Positions 16,393 through 25,143 of a stretch of 64,000 nucleotides of DNA are shown in pieces (position 1 is the first letter of the stretch; each line of letters starts with the position of its first letter). Under the pieces are notes generated by a model. The model saw only the letters and a program-made list of their open reading frames with translations, was not told the origin of the DNA and did no database searches. This DNA is from DGNJ01 sp002388905 (GTDB lineage: Bacteria; Pseudomonadota; Gammaproteobacteria; Pseudomonadales; Porticoccaceae): the NCBI GenBank assembly GCA_036843405.1, contig DAITSJ010000001.1:62001-126000 (forward strand). Direction: 5' to 3'. Both the position numbers and the translations under genes were made by a program.

Positions 16393-17156
16393 GATTCATC
16401 CTCCGACCGGTTCCGGAAGCGGTGATACTGGCGGATCATCGAGCGCACCTCGGCGACATAGGCACCGCGCCGCTCCGAGTAAAACATCAGGCCTTCGGCA
16501 AGGGCGAGCGCCGTGGGCTCTTTCCCGCGCTCGCGCAGCTCGCTGCGAATCCGGCGCAGGCCGCGATAACTGCGATGGCTGTTGAGGTTGTTGACATAGG
16601 CGGCGACGGCGTCGGCCACTGAATCAAAAATTCGCACTTCATGGCTGGCTCCCCGCGGCCGGCGTTTGGGAACGAGGCCGCAGCCGCGCTCATAACACCA
16701 TTGCCCGAACAGGTTGTTGGCCGCCACCGCGTACCGTGACCGGCCCCAGCCGGACTCCTTGGCGGCCTGCACCAGGGCGAGGGGGGCGGGAACTGCGTCG
16801 ACCCGCGTTTTCAGGGACTCGATAGCCTCGGTCCGCTTATCCGGTTGCCACTGGACGCGGTACTCAGCGGCCAGATTGCGCAGCCACCGCCGATCCCACC
16901 AGCACAGGCCACCGCTGGCCTGGTGGCGGGCGGCAATGTCCAGCAACCGGCGACGATCTTCGGCGATGCGCGCATTTTCACGCTCGACAATGGGCTCCAG
17001 GTAGTCAAAAAAGGCCTGCTTGCGCTCCTCGACAACCGTATAAGCTGTCATATCCGGCAGGGACTGGCCTCCGCGGTCCACGCGCAATAGCCAGGCCAGC
17101 GCCACCAGGGCCAAAAGCAACAGGACGGCCCAACGCTGTTGGGGGCGTCGACTCAT
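16389..17156 (-). CDS. Membrane-anchored glucosaminidase-domain (Bax-like) protein
   Basis: Protein of 255 residues with an N-terminal membrane anchor (about residues 9-24) and a glucosaminidase-family domain, including VQAAKESGWGRSRYAVAANN with the catalytic glutamate and NLFGQWCYERGCG. Members include E. coli Bax and probably cleave between N-acetylglucosamine and N-acetylmuramic acid. ATG 17156 is preceded by GGGAGG seven bases upstream; a longer frame exists but lacks support. It lies between a lytic transglycosylase gene and a polysaccharide deacetylase on the same strand. Confidence 0.85.
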   Translation of the reverse strand: MSRRPQQRWAVLLLLALVALAWLLRVDRGGQSLPDMTAYTVVEERKQAFFDYLEPIVERENARIAEDRRRLLDIAARHQASGGLCWWDRRWLRNLAAEYRVQWQPDKRTEAIESLKTRVDAVPAPLALVQAAKESGWGRSRYAVAANNLFGQWCYERGCGLVPKRRPRGASHEVRIFDSVADAVAAYVNNLNSHRSYRGLRRIRSELRERGKEPTALALAEGLMFYSERRGAYVAEVRSMIRQYHRFRNRSEDES

Positions 17157-17172
17157 TGGGCTACCTCCCACA

Positions 17173-18381
17173 CTAACGCTCGCGGATTCCCAGGGCGGCC
17201 AGGGTTTCGACATCCGGGAAGCCGTCGGCTACCAGCCCGCGACTGCGCTGGTAGCCCTGGAGTGCATTGCGCGTCTGCCGGCCGATAATGCCGTCGGGGG
17301 AACCGGCATCGAAGCCGCGTTCGTTGAGGCGACGCTGGAGTTCCGTCACTTCGTCACGACTCAGGGCGGGGGTCTGGGGGGGCGCCCGACGCAAGGGGCC
17401 GCCGCCGGCGATGCGATCCGCCAGGTGGCCAACGGACAGGGCATACCACTGGGAATTGTTCCAGCGCCGGATGATGTCGAAATTCGAAAATACCAGGAAC
17501 GCCGGCCCCGCGTGGCCGGATGGCACCAGGATGGCAGCCTCCTTTTTACCGTCCGGCTTACCATCCGGCAACGGGCGACCGTCGGCGAGACGCACACCGG
17601 TATCGCGCCAGGCGGACACTGGCCGCTGGTTGCCCGGACCGGTCCGGTCATAGGAAAAATCTTCCGGCAGCGACACTTCGTAACCCCAGGTCTCGCCGGT
17701 GCGCCAGCCCAGGCCATCGAGGAAATTGGCGGCGGAGGCCAGGGCATCCCGCTCGCTGGACCAGAGATCGACGCGGCCATCCCCGTCGCCGTCCACCGCG
17801 TAACGCCTGTAGGTGGAGGGCATGAACTGAGTGTGGCCCATGGCCCCGGCCCATGATCCCTTCATGGCCGGCGGCGACAGGGAATCCCGGTCAACCAGGC
17901 TCAGGGCGGTGAGCAGTTCGCCGGTGAAATAATTGCTCCGCCGGCGGTCGCAGGCGAGGGTCGCCAGGGAATCCAGGACCGGCATTTTGCCGGTATAGCC
18001 GCCGAAATTGGTCTCCATGCCCCACAGCGCCACCAGGTACCTGCCGTCCACCCCGTATTGGGAGGACACCTGGTCCAGAAAGGGTCGCAGTTCCCGGTAC
18101 AGCACCCGTCCGCGGGCAATGCGAAAGGGCGTCACCCGGGCTTTCAGGTACTCGGCAAAAGTCTGGGTAAACTCCGGCTGGCGCCGGTCCAGTTCGATGA
18201 CCCGGGGCTGGTAGCGCAGCGCCGGAACCACCTCCTTGACCACGCGGTTCGACATACCCCGCCGGCTGGCCTGCTTCTGGATATCCTCCAGGCAGGCACG
18301 GAACGATGCCTCGTCGGCCCGGGCCGGGCCCTGGCCAAAAAGTGACGCAAAGAGAATGACGGCAATAAACGGCGTTCGCAT
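17173..18381 (-). CDS. Lytic murein transglycosylase, MltB family, with peptidoglycan-binding domain
   Basis: Periplasmic enzyme that cleaves peptidoglycan glycan strands with formation of anhydro-muramic acid. It has 402 residues: signal peptide 1-22, SLT_2 (MltB-type) catalytic domain from about 25 to 320 with the catalytic glutamate in LWGMETNFGG and the AGAMGHTQFMPSTYR segment, and a C-terminal peptidoglycan-binding domain (LQRRLNERGFDAGSPDGIIG). No lipobox is seen, so it is a soluble SltB-like form. It is first of three co-directional cell-wall genes. Confidence 0.92.
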   Translation of the reverse strand: MRTPFIAVILFASLFGQGPARADEASFRACLEDIQKQASRRGMSNRVVKEVVPALRYQPRVIELDRRQPEFTQTFAEYLKARVTPFRIARGRVLYRELRPFLDQVSSQYGVDGRYLVALWGMETNFGGYTGKMPVLDSLATLACDRRRSNYFTGELLTALSLVDRDSLSPPAMKGSWAGAMGHTQFMPSTYRRYAVDGDGDGRVDLWSSERDALASAANFLDGLGWRTGETWGYEVSLPEDFSYDRTGPGNQRPVSAWRDTGVRLADGRPLPDGKPDGKKEAAILVPSGHAGPAFLVFSNFDIIRRWNNSQWYALSVGHLADRIAGGGPLRRAPPQTPALSRDEVTELQRRLNERGFDAGSPDGIIGRQTRNALQGYQRSRGLVADGFPDVETLAALGIRER

Positions 18382-18469
18382 AAGGACTGCACGACAAACA
18401 ACTGCTGGCCGTCAATGGTAGCGGACCCGCACCCGGGAGGCCATCCAAAAAAGTCCGGTCCGGCAAAGA

Positions 18470-18982
18470 TCAGGCGGCGGCGCTCGCCGCCGTTTCATGG
18501 CGAAGCAGCCACTGCTTGCGAGGCAATCCACCGCCGTAGCCGGTCAGGGCGCGGTTGGCACCCACCACCCGGTGACAGGGAATGACCAGGGTCAGGGGAT
18601 TCCTGCCGCAGGCCGCCCCCACCGCTCGGGTCGCCCGCGGCCGGCCTACGGCCCGGGCAATGTCGGCGTAGGTGGCGGTTTCGCCGTAGGGGATACGGGC
18701 GATGGCGCGCCAGACCGCCACCTGGAAATCGGTACCCCGCAATTCCAGCTCGCAGGAAAAGTGCCGGCGGGTGCCCTCCAGGTATTGGGCGATTTGAGCC
18801 CCGGCCGGCGGTGGGTCTACCTCGTCGGCGTCATTCAGGCGCAGTCGGACACCGGACAGGGGGCCATTGTCCTGCGGCGATGGGCGGTCGCCGTAACTGA
18901 CCTCGACAAGGACGTTGTCAGGTCCAGTCACCACCTGGATATCCCCCAGGATCGGGTGATTCAGGCAATCGCGTCGGGGCAT
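18470..18982 (-). CDS. ogt: Methylated-DNA--protein-cysteine methyltransferase
   Basis: Suicide repair protein that transfers alkyl groups from O6-alkylguanine to its own cysteine. The 170-residue protein has an N-terminal ribonuclease-like domain, the DNA-binding segment TYADIARAVGRPRATRAVG, and the acceptor cysteine in PCHRVVG near residue 140, then TGYGGGLPRKQWLL. An ideal Shine-Dalgarno AAGGAGGT precedes the ATG. The Ogt versus AdaB/Ada C-terminal distinction is uncertain; a stand-alone Ogt-type enzyme is most likely. Confidence 0.95.
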   Translation of the reverse strand: MPRRDCLNHPILGDIQVVTGPDNVLVEVSYGDRPSPQDNGPLSGVRLRLNDADEVDPPPAGAQIAQYLEGTRRHFSCELELRGTDFQVAVWRAIARIPYGETATYADIARAVGRPRATRAVGAACGRNPLTLVIPCHRVVGANRALTGYGGGLPRKQWLLRHETAASAAA

Positions 18983-19014
18983 GGTAACCTCCTTTGTGGC
19001 CCACGGCCTGGGCC

Positions 19015-22000
19015 TCAGCCCAGGTTGGTCTCCGCCCTGGGGCGAAAGCCATACCGTTGCTTGAGCCGTTCGCCGGCAAGGTAAATGGCCGGCACCATCA
19101 AAAGTGTAATGCTGGTGGCGAAAACCACCCCGAACGCCAGCGATACCACCAGCGGCTTCAGGGCCGTCGCGGCCGGGGATGGCTCCATCAGTATAGGCAT
19201 CAATCCGAAAAATGTCGTCAGCGACGTCAACAGGATCGGCCGCAGGCGATCCCGCGCGCCGCGCTTCACTGCATCGACCATGGCCGTCCCCTCGCGACGC
19301 AGGTTGTTGATCCGGTCCATGAGCACGAGGTTGTCATTGACCACCACGCCGGCGGTGGCCAGCACCCCCAGGGCAGACGGCATGGAGAAAGCCATACCCA
19401 TGACCAGGTGTCCGACAATGGCCCCGGCAATCCCGAAGGGTACCGCACTGAGAATAATCAGGGGCTGCCAGTAGGACTTGAATTCCACCGCCAGCAAGAG
19501 ATAGATGGCAAACAGGGCAAAGCCCATGCCCACGTAGAGCTGATCAAAAAACTCGATCTGTTGTTCCTGTTCACCGCCCACGTCCAGGGTCACTCCGCTA
19601 AAGCGGGACTCCAGGGCTTCCTTGTGGTTGCGCAGGATCGACAGGAATATCTCGTTGGCCGAAACCCCGCCCTCAAGGACATCCGCATAGACATACACGA
19701 CCCGCTGCCGGTCCACCCTCTCCAGGGTGGTGTAACCGGGCACGAAATTGGCGGTGGCCACCTCGGTGAAGGGAACGGCGGTGCCATCATCGAGGCGAAC
19801 CCGCATATCCAGGAGGGTTTCAATGCTGTCCCGCTGGTCGGCGGGATAGCGGACCATCACCTTGACGTCCTCCCGGACGCGGGGAATGCGCTGGGCCTCG
19901 GCACCGTAGAACGCGTAACGAACCTGGTTGGCGACATCCGCCAGCTCCACCCCCAGGGTCTCGGCGTAGGGTTTCAGGGCAACGCGGATTTCCTGGCGTG
20001 CCGACTCCAGGCTGTCGCTGACACCGACCACACCGGCAAAGCCCTCCAGCCGGGCCTGGAGATAGCGGGACGCGGCCGACAGCTGGTCCAGGTCCCGGCC
20101 CTTGAGGCGGAACGACAGATCCCGGTTGCTGGCAAACGGCGAGGCGGCGATGGTGAATGTTTCGGCCGCGGGGATTTCCCCCACCGCCTGCTTCCAGCGG
20201 GAGGCGATTTCAGTACCGGTCACCGAACGTGCATCGCTGGGCAGGACGCTGGCCTTGAAGGTCACCTTGTTGTCCTCGACAAAGGTAAAGCTGTCCTCAA
20301 TCACCGAACGGCCGTCATGTCCTCTCATCCCGGGATCCCGGCGCAGGGTGTCGAGGCCCGCCGCCAGCCGGTCGCGCACGCCCCTGACATGGGAAAAGGC
20401 GGCACCTTCCTGCATCTCAACGGTGGCAGTGATTACCTCCAGATCGAACTGGGGCGTGAAGCGCATGGGCAGCCAGCCGCCCACCGCCAGGGAGAGGGCG
20501 ATCATCAGGGCCGCGAGGAAGGAGGCGACAGTAGTGCCCTGGTGCCGGAGGCACCGATCCAGCAGGGGTTGATAGATATGGAAGCTGAAATGATTGAGCC
20601 CCCGGGTGAAACGCTGCCGCACTGCCCGCAATGCCTTACTGAACCGGTTGGCCGGCGGTTTTTCCGGCGCCAGATGGCGCAAGTGGCTGGGCAGGATCAG
20701 CAGGCATTCCACCAGCGAGAAAGTCAGTGCCGCAATGGCCACCTGGGGAAAAGGCATGAAAATCTGGGCGGCGGCACCGGGCAGGCTGAGCATGGGCAGG
20801 AACACCATGACCGTGGTCAGCACGGCGAGGATAATGGGCTTGGCGACTCCCGCCGCGCCCTGCCAGGCCGCCGTCGCCGGCGCCTGCCCGGTCTCGTTGG
20901 CAGTGTAAATGTTCTCGCCCACGACAATGGCATCGTCGACGACGATCCCGAGGATAAGCAGGAAGGCGAAGGTCGAGACCATATTGATGCTCAGATCCAT
21001 GACCGGCATCACCCACAGTGTACCCAGGTAGGCCACGGCAATGCCGGCCGTGACCCAGACCGCCAGGGCGGGACGCAGGAACAGCAGAAGTAACATGAAC
21101 ACCAGCAGCAGTCCCTGGACGGAGTTTTTCACCAGCAGCTCCAGGCGGTCCCTGACCAGGTCGCTGCTATCGTCCCAGACCTCGACCCGGAAACCCGGGG
21201 GCAGCGTTTCCTGCCACTTGGCGATAAAGTCGCGCACCACCGTGGAGGTGCCAATCAGGTCCGGATGCTCCCCCGCTATCACGGTCAGCTCGACGGCGGG
21301 ATTGCCGTTGTACTCGACGACAAAATTTTTCTCCTGGAAGGTATCCCGGACACTGGCGATATCGCCGAGTGTCAGCTGAGCGCCATCCGGGGAGGCGACC
21401 ACGGGCAGGTTCTCGAAATCCCGGGCCCGGTAGTCCTGCCCGTAGATCTGGATCTGCATTTCGCCGAACTCACCGCGCATTTGCCCGGCGGGCAGGTTGA
21501 CGGAGCCCTCGCGGACGACATTGGCGATATTGTTGAAAGTCAGACCATACTTGCGCAGGGTCTGTTCGCCGACCTCGATGCTCACCACCGAATCCCGGAC
21601 ACCGCCAAGCTGGACGCGACTGACCCCGGCCAGGCGGTTCAATTCCTCCTTGAGGTCCTGGGCCTGGGCCTTGATGGTCTGCTCATCGGTGCCTCCATAG
21701 ACCACCAGGCTCAGCACTTCCTTGCCCATGGTCAATTCCGAGACGACGGGTTTCTCGGCATTGGCCGGGAAGGTGCTGATGCCGTCCACCTGGTTTTTGA
21801 CCTCGTTGAGCAACTGCTGCACATCCCAGTCGTCCAGGGCGAAGACCCGCACCGATCCCAGGCCCTGAGAGGCGGTGCACTGGACTTCGTCGATGCCCTC
21901 GACGTCCGCGATCGCCTCTTCGATTTTCATGCAAATCTGTTCTTCCACTTCCAGGGGACCGGCACCGGGGTAAGGCACCTGAACCTGGACCACGCCGGTC

Positions 22001-22125
22001 TCGAAGTCGGGCAGGAATTCGTTGTCGATACCGATGCTGGAAACAATGCCGCCGACAATAAGTATCAGCATCAGCAGGTTGGCGGCCACCGGGTTTTCGA
22101 CGAACCACGGAATGATGCGCTTCAT
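19015..22125 (-). CDS. RND family efflux transporter permease
   Basis: Inner-membrane proton-driven pump of 1036 residues, full length for the AcrB/HAE1 group. It has the N-terminal helix (MKRIIPWFVENPVAANLLML), two large periplasmic loops, and proton-relay aspartates in GIVVDDAIVVGEN near residue 397. It overlaps the adaptor gene upstream by four bases (ATGA), forming an adaptor-pump pair. No outer membrane factor or adjacent regulator gene is seen, so it may borrow a TolC-like channel from elsewhere. Substrates cannot be predicted; the relay motif argues against the heavy-metal CusA group. Confidence 0.94.
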   Translation of the reverse strand: MKRIIPWFVENPVAANLLMLILIVGGIVSSIGIDNEFLPDFETGVVQVQVPYPGAGPLEVEEQICMKIEEAIADVEGIDEVQCTASQGLGSVRVFALDDWDVQQLLNEVKNQVDGISTFPANAEKPVVSELTMGKEVLSLVVYGGTDEQTIKAQAQDLKEELNRLAGVSRVQLGGVRDSVVSIEVGEQTLRKYGLTFNNIANVVREGSVNLPAGQMRGEFGEMQIQIYGQDYRARDFENLPVVASPDGAQLTLGDIASVRDTFQEKNFVVEYNGNPAVELTVIAGEHPDLIGTSTVVRDFIAKWQETLPPGFRVEVWDDSSDLVRDRLELLVKNSVQGLLLVFMLLLLFLRPALAVWVTAGIAVAYLGTLWVMPVMDLSINMVSTFAFLLILGIVVDDAIVVGENIYTANETGQAPATAAWQGAAGVAKPIILAVLTTVMVFLPMLSLPGAAAQIFMPFPQVAIAALTFSLVECLLILPSHLRHLAPEKPPANRFSKALRAVRQRFTRGLNHFSFHIYQPLLDRCLRHQGTTVASFLAALMIALSLAVGGWLPMRFTPQFDLEVITATVEMQEGAAFSHVRGVRDRLAAGLDTLRRDPGMRGHDGRSVIEDSFTFVEDNKVTFKASVLPSDARSVTGTEIASRWKQAVGEIPAAETFTIAASPFASNRDLSFRLKGRDLDQLSAASRYLQARLEGFAGVVGVSDSLESARQEIRVALKPYAETLGVELADVANQVRYAFYGAEAQRIPRVREDVKVMVRYPADQRDSIETLLDMRVRLDDGTAVPFTEVATANFVPGYTTLERVDRQRVVYVYADVLEGGVSANEIFLSILRNHKEALESRFSGVTLDVGGEQEQQIEFFDQLYVGMGFALFAIYLLLAVEFKSYWQPLIILSAVPFGIAGAIVGHLVMGMAFSMPSALGVLATAGVVVNDNLVLMDRINNLRREGTAMVDAVKRGARDRLRPILLTSLTTFFGLMPILMEPSPAATALKPLVVSLAFGVVFATSITLLMVPAIYLAGERLKQRYGFRPRAETNLG

Positions 22126-23309
22126 TCCGTGCCACCCCCGTCTCCGACCGGTACCGGCTTATAGACCGCACCGCGCTCGATAAACGCGGGAGGCGATACG
22201 ACAACCGTGCGGCCCGCTTCCAGACCGCGCGCCACCAGGGTTTCGCCGCCAATCTGCAGGACCTCGACGGGCACCAGGCGAAGCCGGTTGTCGGCGTCCA
22301 GAACCATGACCTTGTCGGTTTCGTAAAGGGACCGGCGGGGTAACACGACAACGTCCTCGTAGGGATTGCTCTCGATTTCCGCCTCCACAAAAGAACCGGC
22401 CACCAGGGGCGGATGGGTTTCGTCCATCTCGTAGGCGTGCTCCACTTCCACCACCGCATGATAGAAGCGGGTCTGGCGATCCACCACCGGCTCGATACGC
22501 ACCAGTTTGCCCCGCCACCGGAACTGGCGGGAAGCCACCCTGGTCTTGAGGGTGACCGCCAGGGGATGCAATTCCCGGGCGTCGGATTCGAGGTTAAGCA
22601 GCATCATTTCCCGGGCCGAGAGCGGCAGGCGCACTTCCATCACGTCCGTGGCGAGAACCCGGCCGATGGTAGCGCCGGGGGCCACATACTGACCCAGGTT
22701 GGCATCCACCTCAATGACGCGACCGTCAAAAGGAACGCTGATACGGGTCCGCTCCAGATTGATACGCGCCTGCTCGACGGCGGCCTCCGCCGCTTCCACG
22801 GCCGCCTCGGCGGCGGCCAGCTGTGGCTTGCGCAGGAAGAGTTCGTTGGCGTCCTCACTGCCCAGTTCCCGCCACTGGCGACGGGCCTCCCGGGCGCGGC
22901 CCCTTTCCTCGGCCAGGGTACGCCGGGCCTCGGCCAGGGTGCGCCTGGCCTGGGCAAGATCAATGCGGATATCGCGGGGATCGATGCGCACCAATACGTC
23001 GCCGGCCCCGAAAAAGCCCCCGGCGGCAAAGCTTTCCGCCACCTCGACGAGGGTACCGCCCACCTGGGCCACCAGATCCACCTCGATTTTGGGCCTGACG
23101 GTGCCCTGGCTCTCCACCACGATGGGTTTATCCACCAGTTCCACGGTGGTCACCCGCGCTGGCGGCGGCGCCATTGCTTCCTCGCTCCGGGGCGGCGGCT
23201 CGGGCCTGCTGATGACAATAAGCACCGACACCAGGATACCGAGCGCCAGGATTGCCAGAGCACGCAAAAGATTCCTTTTTATTACGGCCAAGCCCAAACT
23301 CCCTGCCAT
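22122..23309 (-). CDS. RND efflux periplasmic adaptor (membrane fusion protein)
   Basis: Adaptor linking the RND permease to an outer membrane channel; 395 residues. A single N-terminal membrane segment (residues 12-33) anchors it. The lipoyl half-motif VRPKIEVDLVAQVGGTLVEV is followed by a long alpha-helical hairpin rich in Ala, Arg and Glu (about residues 105-180), then the second lipoyl half and beta-barrel domains. It is the first gene of the two-gene pump operon, and its promoter region contains a 14-base perfect palindrome. Confidence 0.92.
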   Translation of the reverse strand: MAGSLGLAVIKRNLLRALAILALGILVSVLIVISRPEPPPRSEEAMAPPPARVTTVELVDKPIVVESQGTVRPKIEVDLVAQVGGTLVEVAESFAAGGFFGAGDVLVRIDPRDIRIDLAQARRTLAEARRTLAEERGRAREARRQWRELGSEDANELFLRKPQLAAAEAAVEAAEAAVEQARINLERTRISVPFDGRVIEVDANLGQYVAPGATIGRVLATDVMEVRLPLSAREMMLLNLESDARELHPLAVTLKTRVASRQFRWRGKLVRIEPVVDRQTRFYHAVVEVEHAYEMDETHPPLVAGSFVEAEIESNPYEDVVVLPRRSLYETDKVMVLDADNRLRLVPVEVLQIGGETLVARGLEAGRTVVVSPPAFIERGAVYKPVPVGDGGGTE

Positions 23310-23389
23310 GATTGATTTCGGCGTCCATCCTAGCCAGCGGACCCGGCCTTGTGAACATTGCTTTCAATTATTTACATAACGCCTGCTTA

Positions 23390-23403
23390 CCCAACGCGTT
23401 GGG
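23390..23403. promoter_or_regulatory. Perfect 14-base palindrome in pump/PAP2 divergent gap
   Basis: CCCAACGCGTTGGG reads identically on both strands and lies about 80 bases before the adaptor gene start and 70 before PAP2. It is shaped like a binding site for a dimeric regulator such as a TetR-type protein. No regulator gene is adjacent, so this is inference. Confidence 0.4.
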
Positions 23404-23406
23404 CCC

Positions 23407-23436
23407 CGGAACTGTCATCGAAATTTAACAGTTCCG
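23407..23436. promoter_or_regulatory. 30-base inverted repeat overlapping the PAP2 promoter
   Basis: Perfect 9-base arms CGGAACTGT (23407-23415) and ACAGTTCCG (23428-23436) flank a 12-base AT-rich spacer. The repeat overlaps the likely -35 and spacer of the PAP2 operon promoter, which fits a repressor operator. The AT-rich centre argues against a terminator role. Confidence 0.45.
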
Positions 23437-23445
23437 TTATATAAG
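23418..23445 (+). promoter_or_regulatory. Likely sigma-70 promoter of the PAP2 operon
   Basis: TCGAAA at 23418-23423 and TATAAG at 23440-23445 with a 16-base spacer lie 28 bases before the PAP2 ATG. The hexamers match the consensus at four and five positions. Confidence 0.4.
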
Positions 23446-23473
23446 TGTCACAGAGCCGATCTAGGCTGACTGC

Positions 23474-24013
23474 ATGGAAAAGACACTGCAAAAAACCCTG
23501 CAACTGCTTCACCGGTACGATCTCCTGGTGTTTGGCTGGTGCATGGAGCGCAAGCACCTGGCCGTGCTGGCGCGCATCGCCCGGAGCGTTTCCCGCACCG
23601 CCGACGGTTACGGGTATCCCGCCCTGGCCCTGTTGGCCTGGTGGCTTGGCGGGGAAAGGGGCGCTGCCTTCATGGCGACACTGGCCCTGGCCTTCGGCCT
23701 GGAGCGCCCACTCTACTGGACGCTGAAAAACGGCCTGAGACGCAATCGGCCAAGCTCGGTGTTACCCGGTTACAACAGCTTTATTATCCCGTCGGACCAG
23801 TTCAGCTTCCCCTCGGGGCACACCTCCGGCGCCTTCCTGACCGCCACCGCCCTGGCGCTTTTCTATCCGGGCACCGCGCCACTGGGCTTTACCTGGGCGG
23901 TGCTGGTTGCCGGCTCCCGGGTCACCCTGGGAGTCCACTTTCCCACCGACACCCTGGCCGGCGCCCTGATGGGGACGACCCTGGCCTGGTGCGCGGCCGT
24001 GTGGATAACCTGA
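23474..24013 (+). CDS. PAP2 family membrane phosphatase
   Basis: Inner-membrane lipid phosphate phosphatase of 179 residues, with its active site facing the periplasm in known members. All three PAP2 motifs are intact: KNGLRRNRP (KX6RP), PSGH, and SRVTLGVHFPTD (SRX5HX3D). Several hydrophobic helices surround them. Likely substrates are undecaprenyl pyrophosphate, phosphatidylglycerol phosphate or a lipid A phosphate. The stop shares one base with the start of the following glycosyltransferase gene (TGATG), and LpxH- and LpxR-like genes follow, so a lipid-glycan role is inferred. Confidence 0.9.
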   Translation: MEKTLQKTLQLLHRYDLLVFGWCMERKHLAVLARIARSVSRTADGYGYPALALLAWWLGGERGAAFMATLALAFGLERPLYWTLKNGLRRNRPSSVLPGYNSFIIPSDQFSFPSGHTSGAFLTATALALFYPGTAPLGFTWAVLVAGSRVTLGVHFPTDTLAGALMGTTLAWCAAVWIT

Positions 24014-25143
24014 TGCGCATCCTCTACGGCATTCAGGGTACCGGCAATGGTCATATCACCCGGGCCAGGGCCATGGCCAGCGAATTTGACAAAGCAGGAC
24101 TGGCGGTGGATTTTCTGGTTTCCGGCCGGCCCCGGGACCAGCTTTTCGATATGGGCGGCTTTGGCGATTTCAGACACCGGGACGGGCTCACCTTCGCCGT
24201 TAGCGATGGTCGGATACGCCCCCTGGCAACAATGGTCAAAGCCAGGCCCCTGGCTTTTCTCCGGGACATCAGGCGACTCGAACTGGAGCGCTACGACCTG
24301 GTTATCACCGATTACGAGCCCATCACTGCATGGGCCGCGCGGCTGAAAGGCATTCCCTCCATCGGGCTCGGTCACCAGTACGCCTTTGAATACCCGATTC
24401 CCCAGTACCGCGGGAGCGCGGCACAACGGACAATCATGAGACAGTTCGCTCCGGCCCGGCGCAAGCTCGGTGTGCACTGGCACCACTTTAACGCGCCCAT
24501 ACTGCCCCCGATCGCCCCCGTGGGCGGTCGCAACAGCCGGCTGGAAAAGGGTCTTATCATTGTCTACCTCCCTTTCGAGTCCACCGCCGCCATCAGCTTC
24601 CTGCTCAATGCCTTCCCGGAATACCGGTTCAGCATTTACCACCCGGATGCGCCCGGTGTCCCGGATGGCCACATGACCTGGCACAAGCCCCAGCGCGAGG
24701 CATTCCAGGATGAGTTGCACCACTGCGAGGGCGTGATCTGCAACGCCGGGTTCGAACTGGCCAGTGAGGTACTCCAGCTTGGACGGAAACTCCTGGTCAA
24801 GCCGGTACACGGCCAACCCGAACAATATTCCAACACCCTGGCCCTGGACCTGCTCGGCTACGGCCACACCATGCACAGCCTGGACGCCGCCAGGGTCTCG
24901 CGCTGGCTGGACAGCGCCGAAGGCGCGCGGGTGATCTATCCCAATGTCGCCAGGGGCATCTGCGAATGGCTGGCAGCCGGCGCGGTGGCGGATATCGGCG
25001 AACTCTCCCGCTCCCTCTGGGACCGGGCCATCCTGCCGGAGATCACTCCCGCGACAGTCTCCACGGAAGCCAGAGACGTTTCACCGGAACTCACCGATGA
25101 CAACGCAAGGAGTCATGCCCATGGCCACTACGATTCCCCCTGA
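24013..25143 (+). CDS. Glycosyltransferase of the MJ1255/VC2487 family
   Basis: Predicted GT-B-fold glycosyltransferase of 376 residues. The N-terminal segment RILYGIQGTGNGHITRARA has the glycine-rich loop seen in MurG-like enzymes, and the C-terminal donor-binding region contains CEGVICNAGFELASEVLQLG. The family is annotated as an uncharacterised glycosyltransferase (MJ1255-like); donor and acceptor are unknown. It is coupled to PAP2 upstream, and its last 23 bases overlap the LpxH-like gene. Membrane-lipid glycosylation is suggested by these neighbours, not shown. Confidence 0.83.
   Translation: MRILYGIQGTGNGHITRARAMASEFDKAGLAVDFLVSGRPRDQLFDMGGFGDFRHRDGLTFAVSDGRIRPLATMVKARPLAFLRDIRRLELERYDLVITDYEPITAWAARLKGIPSIGLGHQYAFEYPIPQYRGSAAQRTIMRQFAPARRKLGVHWHHFNAPILPPIAPVGGRNSRLEKGLIIVYLPFESTAAISFLLNAFPEYRFSIYHPDAPGVPDGHMTWHKPQREAFQDELHHCEGVICNAGFELASEVLQLGRKLLVKPVHGQPEQYSNTLALDLLGYGHTMHSLDAARVSRWLDSAEGARVIYPNVARGICEWLAAGAVADIGELSRSLWDRAILPEITPATVSTEARDVSPELTDDNARSHAHGHYDSP

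Noticed and set aside
18994..21093. Long open frame (about 700 codons) on the plus strand opposite the RND permease
   Set aside because: It is a shadow of the high-GC RND gene: composition is His/Gly/Gln-rich with no recognisable domain, and the minus strand encodes a clear AcrB-type pump.
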